A stretch of DNA of 64,000 nt from Bradyrhizobium sp. AUGA SZCCT0158. Lineage in GTDB: Bacteria; Pseudomonadota; Alphaproteobacteria; Rhizobiales; Xanthobacteraceae. The stretch is from contig NZ_JAFCME010000008.1 in assembly GCF_018130065.1 (NCBI RefSeq), positions 124,001 to 188,000 of the forward strand, read 5' to 3'. The position numbers and the translations under genes were made by a program. The notes under the pieces were generated by a model that saw only the letters and a program-made list of their open reading frames with translations, ran no database searches and had not been told where the DNA came from. This document shows, one piece after another, positions 41,806 to 52,670 of this stretch. How positions within the stretch are numbered: position 1 is the first letter of the stretch; each line of letters opens with the position of its first letter.

Positions 41806-42434
41806 TGGCCGCGCCCGCAAAATTCCTGTTCGACATGGACTTCGGCGCGCCGGACAAGACGCGCGAGCGTCCTGCCACGCCGGCCGAGATCGCGCAGAAG
41901 ATCGCCGCCGCCGAAGCCCGCGCCTATCGCGACGGCTACGAGGCCGCGCAGCGCGAGGCCAGAGCCGAAAGCGACCGCCGCGCCGCGCTGGCGCTGGAGG
42001 AGATCGGCATTGCCATCAAAGGCATCGCCTCGCGCTTTGGCGGCATCGAAGCGCGGATGGAGACCGAAGCGGTCGACGTCGCGGTCGCCGTGGCCCGCAA
42101 GCTGTGCTCCGAACTGATCGCCGCCGAGCCGCTCGGCGAGATCACGGCACTGGTGAGCGACTGCTTCTCGCATCTGGTCGCGACGCCGCACCTCGTGGTC
42201 CGCATCAACGACTCATTATACGAGGCTGCCCGCGAAAAGATCGAGCGGCAGGCCACGCAGAGCGGCTTCGAGGGCCGGCTGGTGATCCTGGCCGAGCCTG
42301 ACATTGCAACCGGCGACTGCCGGATCGAATGGGCCGACGGCGGCGTGGTGCTGGAGCGCGCCGCCATCGAAGCCAAGATCAACGAACTTGTCGGGCGCTA
42401 CATGGCGTCCCGCGATCAGGCTGGAAGGCCGTGA
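41805..42434 (+). CDS. fliH: Flagellar assembly protein FliH (FlbE type)
   Basis: A 209-residue protein in the fliH position. The N-terminus is short and acidic, followed by an Ala/Glu/Arg-rich helix (IAQKIAAAEARAYRDGYEAA) and a C-terminal domain with GDCRIEWADGGVVLERAAIEA, the conserved FliH/YscL ending. It regulates the export ATPase FliI. The ATG shares its A with the fliG stop (TGATG), showing tight coupling. Confidence 0.9.
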   Translation: MAAPAKFLFDMDFGAPDKTRERPATPAEIAQKIAAAEARAYRDGYEAAQREARAESDRRAALALEEIGIAIKGIASRFGGIEARMETEAVDVAVAVARKLCSELIAAEPLGEITALVSDCFSHLVATPHLVVRINDSLYEAAREKIERQATQSGFEGRLVILAEPDIATGDCRIEWADGGVVLERAAIEAKINELVGRYMASRDQAGRP

Positions 42435-42444
42435 GGACTGAACC

Positions 42445-42795
42445 ATGAGCGACACCGACACCCAGGTCCCGCTGCAAGACCTCAACGCGTCAGACGCGGA
42501 GGCCGCGGACGATCTGGCCTACAATGAAGACGAACAGGCCTCGCGCATCGCGGCTGACCTCGAGGCCGTGTTCGACGTGCCGGTGCAGGTCTCGGCGGTG
42601 CTGGGGCGCTCCAAGATGGACGTCGGCGAGCTTTTGAAGCTTGGCCCCGGCACCGTGCTCGAACTCGACCGCCGGGTCGGCGAAGCGATCGACATCTACG
42701 TCAACAACCGGCTGGTGGCGCGCGGCGAAGTCGTGCTGGTGGAAGACAAGCTCGGCGTCACCATGACGGAAATCATCAAGGCGGAACGCACCTAA
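42445..42795 (+). CDS. fliN: Flagellar motor switch protein FliN
   Basis: A 116-residue C-ring protein. An acidic N-terminus is followed by the SpoA domain: VFDVPVQVSAVLGRSKMDVGELLKL with GTVLELDRRVGEAIDIYVNN and ARGEVVLVEDKLGVTMTEI. It forms the bottom of the switch and docks FliH. It starts ten bases after fliH. Confidence 0.95.
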   Translation: MSDTDTQVPLQDLNASDAEAADDLAYNEDEQASRIAADLEAVFDVPVQVSAVLGRSKMDVGELLKLGPGTVLELDRRVGEAIDIYVNNRLVARGEVVLVEDKLGVTMTEIIKAERT

Positions 42796-42841
42796 AACAA
42801 CAGCACGCGCATAAGCGGCGCGAACAGACGAACAGGAGACT

Positions 42842-44224
<1,383 letters not shown>

Positions 44225-44230
44225 CCTGCC

Positions 44231-44446
44231 TTAGCCCATCCTGGGGACGAAGCGATCGAAACGATCGGCTTCGTCCGGAACGGCATCGTGCCGCGAATAA
44301 CTCGGAGCGTCCGGGTTGCGGAAGATGCGGATGGGGGCACCGGGCTGCAGATCGCGGCCGCTGAAGACCGCATAGGCGTAAAGCGCGAGATAGCCGATCG
44401 CCAGAGCGCCGACGCCGTAGAAAGCCCAGACCGCGATACGCTTCAT
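44231..44446 (-). CDS. Small single-span membrane protein
   Basis: A 71-residue protein with an N-terminal transmembrane helix (AVWAFYGVGALAIGYLALYAYAVF) and a short polar tail (IRIFRNPDAPSYSRHDAVPDEA). The ATG at 44446 is chosen because the helix directly follows; the frame is open further upstream but that part is of low coding character. The upstream site GGTG is weak. It ends six bases from the flbD stop, convergent with it. Function unknown. Confidence 0.55.
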   Translation of the reverse strand: MKRIAVWAFYGVGALAIGYLALYAYAVFSGRDLQPGAPIRIFRNPDAPSYSRHDAVPDEADRFDRFVPRMG

Positions 44447-44660
44447 CGGGTCACCACACCGCATTGGGCCAGGCGCGCGACGTCGCGCCGGCAAAACCAC
44501 AGCGGCAAAACAGTTTTGGGAAGCCTGCGTTCCAACGTGCGCTCTCATTCCCGGGGCGGAAGCGGGCCTTTTAGTCCGTGCGCCCGCTGAACGCCACGGC
44601 AACAAACGCCCTTCCCGCGCCCGTCACCGGATTTTCACATATTCCGGAGCCTGATTCCAT

Positions 44661-45022
44661 TTGCCGAGTGGGACGCAGTCGACCAACTCCGATTCATTCG
44701 TACCCATTCCGGGCCTCAGAATCACGATTCCCGAAGGGGTCGGCACGTCAGCCCTGGTCATCCTGAATTTGCCCTTTCCTTATGCACAAGGGAACAACAA
44801 CGCCGGCGCAACCGTCGGCATCACCGTGAATGGTGCGCTTTCGTCGGTCCTGGCGGGGTTCACCTACAATGAACAGATATCGGGGAGCGCCCGGGTGCGG
44901 ACCACATTGGTAGTCAGCGTGCCGCTAGCGGCTGCGGCGCAGACCATTGTCGGGGTTTGGTCCGGCGTGCGCGGCAGCACCGTCATCATCGACCATCAAC
45001 GCTCAGCGCGATCCTGGACTAG
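44661..45022 (+). pseudogene. Frameshifted hypothetical gene
   Basis: The forward frame encodes a coherent beta-rich protein (DSFVPIPGLRITIPEGVGTS, LVILNLPFPYAQGNNN, GVWSGVRGSTVIID) up to about 44990. The reading then derails into arginine-rich sequence. Shifting frame at that point gives STLSAILD followed by TAG at 45020-45022, a natural-looking end. The start is also unclear: only a TTG at 44661 is available. I recall related short proteins of unknown function in Bradyrhizobium. It is best read as a decayed gene. Confidence 0.5.
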
Positions 45023-45032
45023 ATTTCCCGCA

Positions 45033-45650
45033 TCAGTAGCGAGCGGCTCGCGGTGGGGGCAGGCTGACTTCGGCCAGCCGCACTGCGTCCTCGTCCTGAT
45101 CGATCGCCACATACTGGCCCTGCCAATAGGCCAGCGCCGCGGTGCGGGTCGATAGCTGCAGGTCCAGCACGCGGCCGATCACAATCGCATGGGAATGCCG
45201 CTCGACGATTTCCTCCACCTCACACTCGATCGCGGCGAGCGCGCCCACCAGCAGCGGCACGCCCGAAGCGCGCATCGTCCACTGGGCGCCGGCAAACCGT
45301 TCGGCGCCCTTGAGCCCGTCCTTGCCGGCAAACCGCTCGGCGACGTCGATTTGGTCCGACGTCAGGATATTGACGCCGAAGAAGCCGTACCGCTGCACCA
45401 GCGGCCATGAGGACGCGTTCCGGTTGACGCTGACGATCAGTGCCGGCGGATCGACCGACAGCGACGACACCGAGGTCACCGTCATCCCCGAAATGTCCCT
45501 GCCTCGCCCGGCCGTGACGACGCTCACGCCGCCCGTCAACTGGCGCATGGCGCCACGAAAATCGTCTGGCGAAACCGCGCGGGAAACTTCTTGAGAAATC
45601 TCTTGGGAAACCTGACGGTCGATCGCGATATGCCGGACAACGGAGTTCAT
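45033..45650 (-). CDS. Flavin reductase-like protein (NAD(P)H:FMN oxidoreductase)
   Basis: A 205-residue flavin-reductase-domain protein: DDFRGAMRQLTGGVSVVTAG, then MTVTSVSSLSVDPPALIVSVN, and a C-terminal part with HAIVIGRVLDLQL. It would supply FMNH2 to the SsuD monooxygenase of the same operon, replacing the unrelated SsuE of E. coli. It is the last gene of the operon, seven bases after ssuB. Confidence 0.88.
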   Translation of the reverse strand: MNSVVRHIAIDRQVSQEISQEVSRAVSPDDFRGAMRQLTGGVSVVTAGRGRDISGMTVTSVSSLSVDPPALIVSVNRNASSWPLVQRYGFFGVNILTSDQIDVAERFAGKDGLKGAERFAGAQWTMRASGVPLLVGALAAIECEVEEIVERHSHAIVIGRVLDLQLSTRTAALAYWQGQYVAIDQDEDAVRLAEVSLPPPRAARY

Positions 45651-45657
45651 GATGGCC

Positions 45658-46503
45658 TCACAGGTCGGAAGTGTCCTCGGTGCCTTGCAGCAGGTTCTTC
45701 AGGATCGAGCCTTCCAGCGCAGCGAGCTCCGCCGAACCCCGACGCCTTGGGCGCGGGATATTGACGTCGATGTCATGCGCGATACGGCCGTCCTCGATCA
45801 CCAGAACGCGGTCGGCCAGTGCCACCGCTTCGGCGACGTCATGCGTCACCAGGATCGCGGTGAATCCCTGATCCTGCCAGACCCGCTCCAGCAGCCGCTG
45901 CATCGAGATTCGCGTCAACGCATCAAGCGCGCCGAGCGGTTCGTCGAAGGCCAGCACGCGCGGGCGGCTGACCAGGGCCCGCGCCAGCGCCACGCGCTGT
46001 TTTTGTCCGCCGGAAAGCACCGCCGGCCATTGCGCCCGTTTGTCGTCAAGGCCGACTTCGACCAGCGCGCTGTCGGCGCGCGCTTGCGCGTCGGGCGAGG
46101 TTCTTTCGCGGCCGAGGCCGACCTCGACGTTCGACAGCACCCGGGCCCAGGGCAGCAACCGCGGCTCCTGAAACATCACGCGGACGTCTTCCGCGCGGGT
46201 TTCCTCGCCAAAGCTGATGGTACCCGCGGTAATCGTTTCAAGCCCCGCGATCAGCCGCAGCAGCGTACTCTTGCCGCACCCGCTGCGGCCCACGATGGCG
46301 ACGGACTGCCCTGCCGGAATGTGCAGATCGATGCCGCGAAGCACCTCGTTGTCGCCGAACGATTTGCGCAATCCCCGGATTGTCAGCGAAAGCCCACGCA
46401 ACAGGGCGTCGGCATCCCGCCGCAACAGCCGCGCCTGCTTGACAAAATCGGGCTGGTCCACGGCTTCGGCATCCGCGGGGCGAAAACGAAGAGCTTCCTG
46501 CAT
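45658..46503 (-). CDS. ssuB: Aliphatic sulfonate ABC transporter ATP-binding protein SsuB
   Basis: A 281-residue ATPase of the nitrate/sulfonate/taurine class: Walker [10 protein letters not shown] near residue 70, signature [15 protein letters not shown], Walker [13 protein letters not shown] and H-loop [13 protein letters not shown]. An N-terminal stretch of about 35 residues precedes the core. The ATG at 46503 has GAGG upstream. It energises the SsuC permease encoded 23 bases upstream. Confidence 0.93.
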   Translation of the reverse strand: MQEALRFRPADAEAVDQPDFVKQARLLRRDADALLRGLSLTIRGLRKSFGDNEVLRGIDLHIPAGQSVAIVGRSGCGKSTLLRLIAGLETITAGTISFGEETRAEDVRVMFQEPRLLPWARVLSNVEVGLGRERTSPDAQARADSALVEVGLDDKRAQWPAVLSGGQKQRVALARALVSRPRVLAFDEPLGALDALTRISMQRLLERVWQDQGFTAILVTHDVAEAVALADRVLVIEDGRIAHDIDVNIPRPRRRGSAELAALEGSILKNLLQGTEDTSDL

Positions 46504-46526
46504 TTCAATCCTCAAAAGTTTCTGCC

Positions 46527-47333
46527 TCAATGTTTCTGGAAGGCCGGATGCCAGGACAGCGTCAGCCGCTCCAGCGCGCGTGAAGCGCTGTCGGCGAGTT
46601 TGCCAAGCAGCGCGTAGATCAGGATGGAGAGCACCACGACGTCGATCAGCATGAACTCGCGCGCCTGCATCGCCATGTAGCCGAGGCCCGACGACGCCGC
46701 GATGGTTTCCGCCACGATCAGGGTCAGCCACATGATGCCGAGCGCAAAGCGCAGGCCGACGAAGATCGATGGCAACGCACCCGGAAAGATCACCCGGCGG
46801 AACAATTCGCCGTCGGTCATGCCGTAGATGCGGCCCATCTCGATCAGCTGCGGATCGACGGTGCGGATGCCGTGCAGCGTGTTGAGGTAGATCGGAAAGA
46901 ACACGCCGAGCGCGACCAGGAACAGCTTTGCGGACTCATCGATCCCGAACCACAGGATGACGAGCGGGATCAGCGCCAGATGCGGAATGTTGCGCACCAT
47001 CTGCAACGTCGTGTCGGTCAATTTGCTCGAGAGCTGCGACAGGCCATTGGCGAGCCCGAACGCAAAGCCGATGCTGCCGCCGATCAGGAAGCCGACGCTG
47101 GCGCACCAGAAACTGACCCAGATGTTGCGCACCAGTTCACCCGACAGCAGCAGCTTCCATCCCGCCAGCGCCACATCGCTCGGCGCCGGCAGCACCCGCG
47201 CCGAGACGAAGCCGGTGACGCAAGCCACCTGCCATATCAGGATGATCGCAAGCGGCACGATCCATGGAATAAGGCCGTCGGCCCGCGGCAAACGCAGGCG
47301 TCGGACACGCGGAAGACTTTCGATCAGACTCAT
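46527..47333 (-). CDS. ssuC: Aliphatic sulfonate ABC transporter permease SsuC
   Basis: A 268-residue inner-membrane permease with six spans and the BPD_transp_1 coupling block [24 protein letters not shown]. The [12 protein letters not shown] entry segment and [13 protein letters not shown] are typical of SsuC/TauC. Its ATG overlaps the end of ssuD by four bases. Confidence 0.93.
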   Translation of the reverse strand: MSLIESLPRVRRLRLPRADGLIPWIVPLAIILIWQVACVTGFVSARVLPAPSDVALAGWKLLLSGELVRNIWVSFWCASVGFLIGGSIGFAFGLANGLSQLSSKLTDTTLQMVRNIPHLALIPLVILWFGIDESAKLFLVALGVFFPIYLNTLHGIRTVDPQLIEMGRIYGMTDGELFRRVIFPGALPSIFVGLRFALGIMWLTLIVAETIAASSGLGYMAMQAREFMLIDVVVLSILIYALLGKLADSASRALERLTLSWHPAFQKH

Positions 47334-48502
47334 GATTGCGATGCCTTGACGAGGGGACGATGTTCGTTGGCGATGGTCTCGCCGAACGGGCCGGTATTGA
47401 CGCGGATCGGCGTCACATTGTTGGGCTGCTTCAGCGACAGCAGCGGAAACACCAGTTCGGCGAAGCGATAGGCTTCCTCCAGATGCGGATAGCCCGACAT
47501 GATGAAGGTATCGATGCCGACATCCTGGTATTCGCGGATCCGCGCCGCCACCGTCGCGGGATCGCCGACCAATGCCGTCCCTGCCCCGCCGCGCACCAGA
47601 CCGACGCCGGCCCAGAGGTTCGGGCTGATCTCGAGCTTATCACGCCTGCCGCCATGCAACTGCGCCATGCGCTGCTGGCCGACCGAATCCATCCGGGAAA
47701 ATATCTTCTGCGCCGAGGCCACCGTCTCGTCGGTGACATGCTGGATCAGCTCATCTGCCGCCTTCCAGGCCTCAGCGTTGGTCTCGCGGACGATCACGTG
47801 CAGGCGGATGCCGAACGAGAGTTTTCGCCCGCGCGCGTCCGCCACCGCTTTCACGCGGTTGATCTTCTCGGCCACCTGCGCCGGCGGTTCGCCCCAGGTC
47901 AGATATTTGTCGACGGTGTCGACGGCGACATCGATGCCGGCATCCGACGATCCGCCGAAATAGAGCGGCGGCCGCGGCGCCTGCACGGGTGGAAACAGCA
48001 GGCGGCCATCCTCGATGCGGATGTGCTTGCCTTCCACATTGACGGTCTTGCCCGCGAGCAGGTCGCTATAGACGTTGAGGAACTCGCGCGTCACGGCATA
48101 GCGCGCGTCGTGATCGAGGAATATCCCGTCGCCCTTGTTCTCGACGGGGTCGCCGCCGGTGACGACGTTGACCAGCAGCCGCCCGTTCGACAGCCGGTCC
48201 AGCGTCGCGGTCATGCGAGCGGCAACGCTCGGCGATTGCAGGCCGGGCCGCACCGCCACCAGATAGCGCAGCCGCTCGGTCCAGGGCGCAACGGCTGACG
48301 CCACCACCCAGGAATCTTCGCAGCTTCGCCCCGTAGGCAGCAGCACGCCGTAATAGCCGAGTTGGTCCGCGGCCTGCGCGATCTGGCGCAAATAATTGAA
48401 GTTCACTTCACGGCCGCCGGTGGTGGTGCCGAGATAGCGGCCATCGCCATGGGTCGGCAGGAACCAGAGGATGTTGGCATTCGCCGATGTTTGGTTGCTC
48501 AT
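47330..48502 (-). CDS. ssuD: FMNH2-dependent alkanesulfonate monooxygenase SsuD
   Basis: A 390-residue luciferase-like enzyme with the SsuD opening [20 protein letters not shown], the active-site region [13 protein letters not shown] (the conserved cysteine and surroundings), [16 protein letters not shown] and [16 protein letters not shown]. It splits linear alkanesulfonates into sulfite and aldehyde using reduced FMN and oxygen. It lies between the receptor and permease genes in the full ssu operon. Confidence 0.95.
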   Translation of the reverse strand: MSNQTSANANILWFLPTHGDGRYLGTTTGGREVNFNYLRQIAQAADQLGYYGVLLPTGRSCEDSWVVASAVAPWTERLRYLVAVRPGLQSPSVAARMTATLDRLSNGRLLVNVVTGGDPVENKGDGIFLDHDARYAVTREFLNVYSDLLAGKTVNVEGKHIRIEDGRLLFPPVQAPRPPLYFGGSSDAGIDVAVDTVDKYLTWGEPPAQVAEKINRVKAVADARGRKLSFGIRLHVIVRETNAEAWKAADELIQHVTDETVASAQKIFSRMDSVGQQRMAQLHGGRRDKLEISPNLWAGVGLVRGGAGTALVGDPATVAARIREYQDVGIDTFIMSGYPHLEEAYRFAELVFPLLSLKQPNNVTPIRVNTGPFGETIANEHRPLVKASQS

Positions 48503-49452
48503 GAGCCCGGCCTCCGCGCCGCGTCGGAAATCTTGATTTGCTTGGGAATAAGACCGAGCGCGAAGAATGCGTCGGCGACCTGTTGTTGATCGGCGATCAC
48601 GCTGTCGGTGATCGGCTTGATGCCGTAGGACTGCCGCTTCAATGCCACTTCAACGACGGGCACCGGAAGCCCGATCGCCGGCGCCAGCTGTTCGGCAACG
48701 GCGCGGATGTCGCCCTTGGCCCAGTCATCGACCTCGCTGAGTTGCGCCAGCACGAGATCGACGATGTCAGGGTCGGCGCCAATGAATTTCTTCGAGGCGA
48801 AATAGAACTGATAGTTCGAGACGATGCCGGTGCCGTCGGCGAGCGTCCGCGCGCCGGTGGCGGCTTCGGCGGCGGCCTGGAACGGATCCCAGATCACCCA
48901 GGCATCGACCGCGCCACGTTCGAACGCAGCCCGCGCATCGGCCGGCGCCAGAAACACCGGCTCGATCTCCGAGTATTTGACACCAGCTTTCTCCAGCGCC
49001 TTCACCAGCAGATAGTGGACGTTGGAGCCTTTGTTCAGCGCCACCTTCCTGCCTTTGAGATCCGCGACCGAAGCGATCTTGCTGTCCTTCGGCACCAGGA
49101 TGGCTTCGCCCTTCGGCGCCGGGGGCTCATAGGCGACATACTGGATCGGGGCGCCCGCGGCCTGCGCGAAGATCGGCGGCGCTTCACCGGTGTTGCCGAA
49201 ATCGATGGCGCCGACATTGAGCGCCTCGAGCAGCGGTGGCCCGGAGGGAAACTCGGTCCACACCACCTGATAACCCGCGGCCTTCAGCTTGCTCTCCAGC
49301 GTGCCCTTGCTCTTGAGCAGCACCAGCTTGCCGTATTTCTGGAAGCCGATGCGGACGACCTTGTCCTGCCCGTAGCTGAGGCCAACCGTCGAGCCGACGA
49401 TGGCGAGAGACAGCATGGCACTCGCGATCAGGCGTTTGATGAAACGCTTCAT
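48499..49452 (-). CDS. ssuA: Aliphatic sulfonate ABC substrate-binding protein SsuA
   Basis: A 317-residue periplasmic receptor with a Sec signal peptide ([21 protein letters not shown]) and the SsuA blocks [48 protein letters not shown] and [15 protein letters not shown]. Its ATG at 49452 follows GGGGA. It is the second receptor gene of the operon and overlaps ssuD by four bases. Confidence 0.93.
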   Translation of the reverse strand: MKRFIKRLIASAMLSLAIVGSTVGLSYGQDKVVRIGFQKYGKLVLLKSKGTLESKLKAAGYQVVWTEFPSGPPLLEALNVGAIDFGNTGEAPPIFAQAAGAPIQYVAYEPPAPKGEAILVPKDSKIASVADLKGRKVALNKGSNVHYLLVKALEKAGVKYSEIEPVFLAPADARAAFERGAVDAWVIWDPFQAAAEAATGARTLADGTGIVSNYQFYFASKKFIGADPDIVDLVLAQLSEVDDWAKGDIRAVAEQLAPAIGLPVPVVEVALKRQSYGIKPITDSVIADQQQVADAFFALGLIPKQIKISDAARRPGS

Positions 49453-49493
49453 GATGAAATCCCCTGCGTTGATTGGAATGGCTTTTCTCGAAG

Positions 49494-50441
49494 TCAGGTC
49501 TGGGTATTGCGCCAGACGATGTCGCGAACCACGATCGGCTTCGGGATCAGCCCGAGCTTGAGGAAGCGATCGGCGACGGCCTGCTGGGTATCGATGATCG
49601 CCTCCGTCACCGGTCCGATCGCGAACGAGGCCCGGTTGGCCGCGACGGTCTGGACCTCCAGCGGAACGCCGGTCACGGCGGCGAGTGCGCTTGCCACGGC
49701 GTCGCGATTTGCTTCCGCCCACCGGGCGGCTTCCGAAAGGCCCGCGATGATGTCGCGGGTGTGCGGAACGTGGGTGTTCGCGAAATCGCGGTTGGCGAGA
49801 TAGAACGAATTGGTCTTGGCGACCTCAAAGGCGTTGATCAGGATCCGGCCGTTCTGCTTCTTCTCGCCGATCGCGAAATATGGATCCCAGATCGCCCAGG
49901 CGTCGATGCTGCCATTGGCGAATGCCGGCCCCGCATCAGGCGGCGACAGATAGACCGGCGTGATATCGGCGTAGGTGAGACCGGCCTTTTCCAGCGTCGC
50001 GATCAGAACGTTATGCGCGCTGGTGCCCTTGGCAAATCCAATTCGCTTGCCTTTCAGATCGGCAATCGAGCGAATGGTGGAACTGGCGGGAACCAGAATC
50101 CCCTGCCCGTTGGTAATGGCCGATCCCGCCACATAGACGATGTTCGCGTTCGCAGCCTGGGCAAAGATCGGCGGCGTATCGCCAACCGCGCCGAGATCGA
50201 CACTGCCGGTGCTCATCGCCTCCAGCAACGGCGGGCCCGACGTGAACTCGATCCATTTGATGGCAATTTCTTTCGCGGCGAAGTGCTTTTCCAGAATAGC
50301 CTGCTGCCGTGCGATCACGAGCACCCCGGTCTTCTGATAGCCGATGCGGATTTCCTTGACCGGTGCTTGCGCGCGCGCACCTGGCGACAGCGCGACAACG
50401 GCACCGACAACCGACAATCCGAGAAACTCGCGACGCTTCAT
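49494..50441 (-). CDS. SsuA-like ABC substrate-binding protein (first gene of the ssu operon)
   Basis: A 315-residue receptor paralogous to the next gene but with a different signal peptide that has a twin-arginine look (MKRREFLGLSVVGAVVALSPG). Core blocks are [38 protein letters not shown] and DAWAIWDPYFAIGE. AGGAG precedes the ATG at 50441. Two receptors for one SsuBC importer would broaden its sulfonate range. Confidence 0.9.
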   Translation of the reverse strand: MKRREFLGLSVVGAVVALSPGARAQAPVKEIRIGYQKTGVLVIARQQAILEKHFAAKEIAIKWIEFTSGPPLLEAMSTGSVDLGAVGDTPPIFAQAANANIVYVAGSAITNGQGILVPASSTIRSIADLKGKRIGFAKGTSAHNVLIATLEKAGLTYADITPVYLSPPDAGPAFANGSIDAWAIWDPYFAIGEKKQNGRILINAFEVAKTNSFYLANRDFANTHVPHTRDIIAGLSEAARWAEANRDAVASALAAVTGVPLEVQTVAANRASFAIGPVTEAIIDTQQAVADRFLKLGLIPKPIVVRDIVWRNTQT

Positions 50442-50875
50442 CACATTCTCCTGAACGATCATGTTCGCGGCGATGCGCGATCATGCGATGCAAGAGATGA
50501 TGGTGGCGCTTTGAAACGCTGTCGAGTGCTCCGCGAAAATAGCAATGACGGCACTGCTGGTCCGGCTCGCGACGACGCGTTTATTGCCGGAACACGATTT
50601 ACAACGACGCATTTTTCTTGACGCTTGTCCGAAGCCAATTTGTTAATCTTGCATTAGGCAGTGACGAAACCTGTTCCACCCAGAGTCATAAGCGACCGCC
50701 GCTGGGATCGACGAGCGCCTATCAAATATGCGCTTGGAATTTCTCTCTGCGAATGCCGACCGGCGTAGCATCGTCATGCGGATCGCGTGACAACAAGAAT
50801 GAACGGTTCTATTGACCGCCGTTGCGCGGCCTCTAGCTTGTTTTGGTCCCTTTAATGTCAGGCAGATCAAACTCC
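50442..50875. promoter_or_regulatory. Divergent spacer with a sigma-70-like promoter
   Basis: 434 bases between the ssu operon and the divergent solitary receptor, AT-richer than its surroundings. TTGACG (50619-50624) and GTTAAT (50642-50647), 17 bases apart, form a fair forward promoter some 230 bases before the receptor. No gene or clear regulator site is seen. CysB/Cbl-type sites are too degenerate to call by eye. Confidence 0.4.
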
Positions 50876-51847
50876 ATGGGCAACCGCACCGCATCCATCA
50901 TCAGAGCCATCGCAGCCATCGCGGTCGTTTCAGCCACATCATCCGTGGCCGCGCAGACGCCGCCATCCGATACGATTCGTATCGGCTATCAAAAATCCTC
51001 GACGCTGACGGCCATCCTGAAAACCAACGGCGAACTGGAAAAGGCGCTCGCGCCGCTCGGCGTCCGCGTCTCCTGGCATGAATTCACCAGCGGCCTGCCG
51101 CTCTTGGAGGCGATCAACACCGGCAACATCGACTTCGGCGCTGACGTCGCCGATACCGTGCCGCTGTTCGCGCAAGCCGCAGGCGCCAGGCTTGCCTATA
51201 TCGCGGAAGAAGCCGCTTCACCCTCGGCGCAGGCCATTCTGGTCGGCGCGGAATCGCCCATCAAGACGCGGGCCGACCTGAAGGGCAGGAAGGTTGCGGT
51301 GACAAAAGGCGCCGGCAGTCATTTCCTGCTGCTCGCCGCGCTCGCCAAATCGGGCCTGAGCTTCAAGGATATCTCGCCGGCCTACCTGACGCCGGCCGAC
51401 GGCCGCGCCGCGTTCATCGGCGGCAATGTCGATGCGTGGGTGGCCTGGGATCCGTTCCTGACCAGCGCCCAGCGCCAGTCCAACGCGCGGGTGCTGACCG
51501 ATGGCAGCAACGGCCTTGCCAGCTACAAGCGCTACTATCTGTCGTCGGCTGCGTTTGCCGATCGGCGCGGCGACGTGCTGAATGCCATCTTCGGCAAGCT
51601 CGACGAGACCGGCAAATGGGTCAAGGCGAATCAGGACGACGCGGCCAAATTGCTATCGGGCCTCTGGGGCATCGACGCGGCGACGGTGAAGGAAGCCAAC
51701 AGCCACCGTTCCTACAAGGTCGGAATTGTCACGGCGCCCGGCCTGTCCGAACAGCAGCGCATTGCGGATGCGTTCTTTGCGGAGGGATTGCTGCCGGTAA
51801 AGGTCAACGCGGGCGATGCGAAGATCTGGACGCCGAAGCGCGATTGA
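50876..51847 (+). CDS. Solitary SsuA-like ABC substrate-binding protein
   Basis: A 323-residue receptor with signal peptide (IIRAIAAIAVVSATSSVAAQ) and the SsuA blocks TIRIGYQKSSTLTAILK, EFTSGLPLLEAINTGNIDFGADVAD and VDAWVAWDPFLTSAQ. No permease or ATPase gene is on its strand, so it must use the SsuBC pair encoded nearby or that of the second operon. The ATG at 50876 begins a normal signal peptide but has only a weak upstream site; an ATG at 50855 is an alternative. Confidence 0.88.
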   Translation: MGNRTASIIRAIAAIAVVSATSSVAAQTPPSDTIRIGYQKSSTLTAILKTNGELEKALAPLGVRVSWHEFTSGLPLLEAINTGNIDFGADVADTVPLFAQAAGARLAYIAEEAASPSAQAILVGAESPIKTRADLKGRKVAVTKGAGSHFLLLAALAKSGLSFKDISPAYLTPADGRAAFIGGNVDAWVAWDPFLTSAQRQSNARVLTDGSNGLASYKRYYLSSAAFADRRGDVLNAIFGKLDETGKWVKANQDDAAKLLSGLWGIDAATVKEANSHRSYKVGIVTAPGLSEQQRIADAFFAEGLLPVKVNAGDAKIWTPKRD

Positions 51848-51869
51848 GCGAGGCGGCAGACTCGCCGCA

Positions 51870-52012
51870 CCTCTCCCGCTTGCGGGGTCGAGACGAGCGA
51901 AGCTCGCTCTTAGGTCGGCGCGAAGCGCCGGGTGGGGGCTCTCTCCACACGGGGAGTGTCAATTGTGGAGACACCCCCACCCCAGCCCTCCCCCGCAAGC
52001 GCGGGAGAGGGA
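51870..52012. repeat. Dispersed intergenic inverted repeat
   Basis: The ends CTCTCCCGCTTGCGGG (51871-51886) and CCCGCAAGCGCGGGAGAG (51992-52009) are inverted copies differing by a two-base gap. Inside are further small hairpins (GAGCGAAGCTCGCTC; GGCGCGAAGCGCC). I recall such elements in Bradyrhizobium between genes, often near 3' ends. It separates the solitary receptor and the convergent Lrp gene. Confidence 0.65.
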
Positions 52013-52032
52013 GCGCAGTCCCTTCGCGGCCG

Positions 52033-52539
52033 CTACGCCGCCTCGAACGCCGGAACCGGCAACGCAGTCACCGACTTGATCTTTTCCATCGCGAACCGCG
52101 AGGTCACGTTCTTCAGCGCGACCGCGCCGATCAGCTTCTTGTAGAAAAGATCATAGCTCCGCATGTCGGCGACGACCACGCGCAGCACATAGTCCACGTC
52201 ACCAGCCATGCGATAGAACTCGATGACTTCAGGCATGGCGCTGACGGCGGCCGCGAATTTCTTCAGCCACGCATCGGAATGATCGTCGCTCTCCACCGAC
52301 ACGAATACCGACAGCCCGAGGCCGATCTTGTTCTGGTCGACCAATGCAACCTTGCCGGTGATGATGCCCTCGTTCTCCATGCGCTGGACGCGCTTCCAGC
52401 ACGGCGTAGACGAAAGCCCGACGCGCTCCCCGATTTCGGCCACCGACAGCGATGCATCCTCCTGAAGCACCCGCAGGATCCTGCGGTCGATCGCGTCGAT
52501 GCGGCGGGGAGGTTCCGAGGCGGTGACAACGTCGCTCAT
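52033..52539 (-). CDS. Lrp/AsnC-family transcriptional regulator
   Basis: A 168-residue regulator: N-terminal helix-turn-helix (IDRRILRVLQEDASLSVAEI, VGLSSTPCWKRVQRMENEGII) and C-terminal RAM domain (LSVFVSVESDDHSDAWLKKF, VIEFYRMAGDVDYVLRVVV). Lrp proteins sense amino acids. It lies between sulfonate receptor genes, so it may control them or respond to a sulfur amino acid, but this is by position only. The ATG at 52539 has weak upstream pairing. Confidence 0.88.
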   Translation of the reverse strand: MSDVVTASEPPRRIDAIDRRILRVLQEDASLSVAEIGERVGLSSTPCWKRVQRMENEGIITGKVALVDQNKIGLGLSVFVSVESDDHSDAWLKKFAAAVSAMPEVIEFYRMAGDVDYVLRVVVADMRSYDLFYKKLIGAVALKNVTSRFAMEKIKSVTALPVPAFEAA

Positions 52540-52670
52540 GTGTAAAACTTTCTTCCAAATGCATTGCTCTCAACAATGCTATTCAGAAAATAATTCCACA
52601 CAAGCCGGCTACCGTTTCGAAATTTGGCGTCGCCAGAGAAAGACTTGCTGCGCGGACCGCCTTCCAAGGT

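Noticed and set aside
39259..41820. Very long open frame antisense to fliF-fliG
   Set aside because: It is the mirror of GC-rich codons of two certain flagellar genes. The product is a low-complexity His/Asp/Gly-rich chain with no family features.
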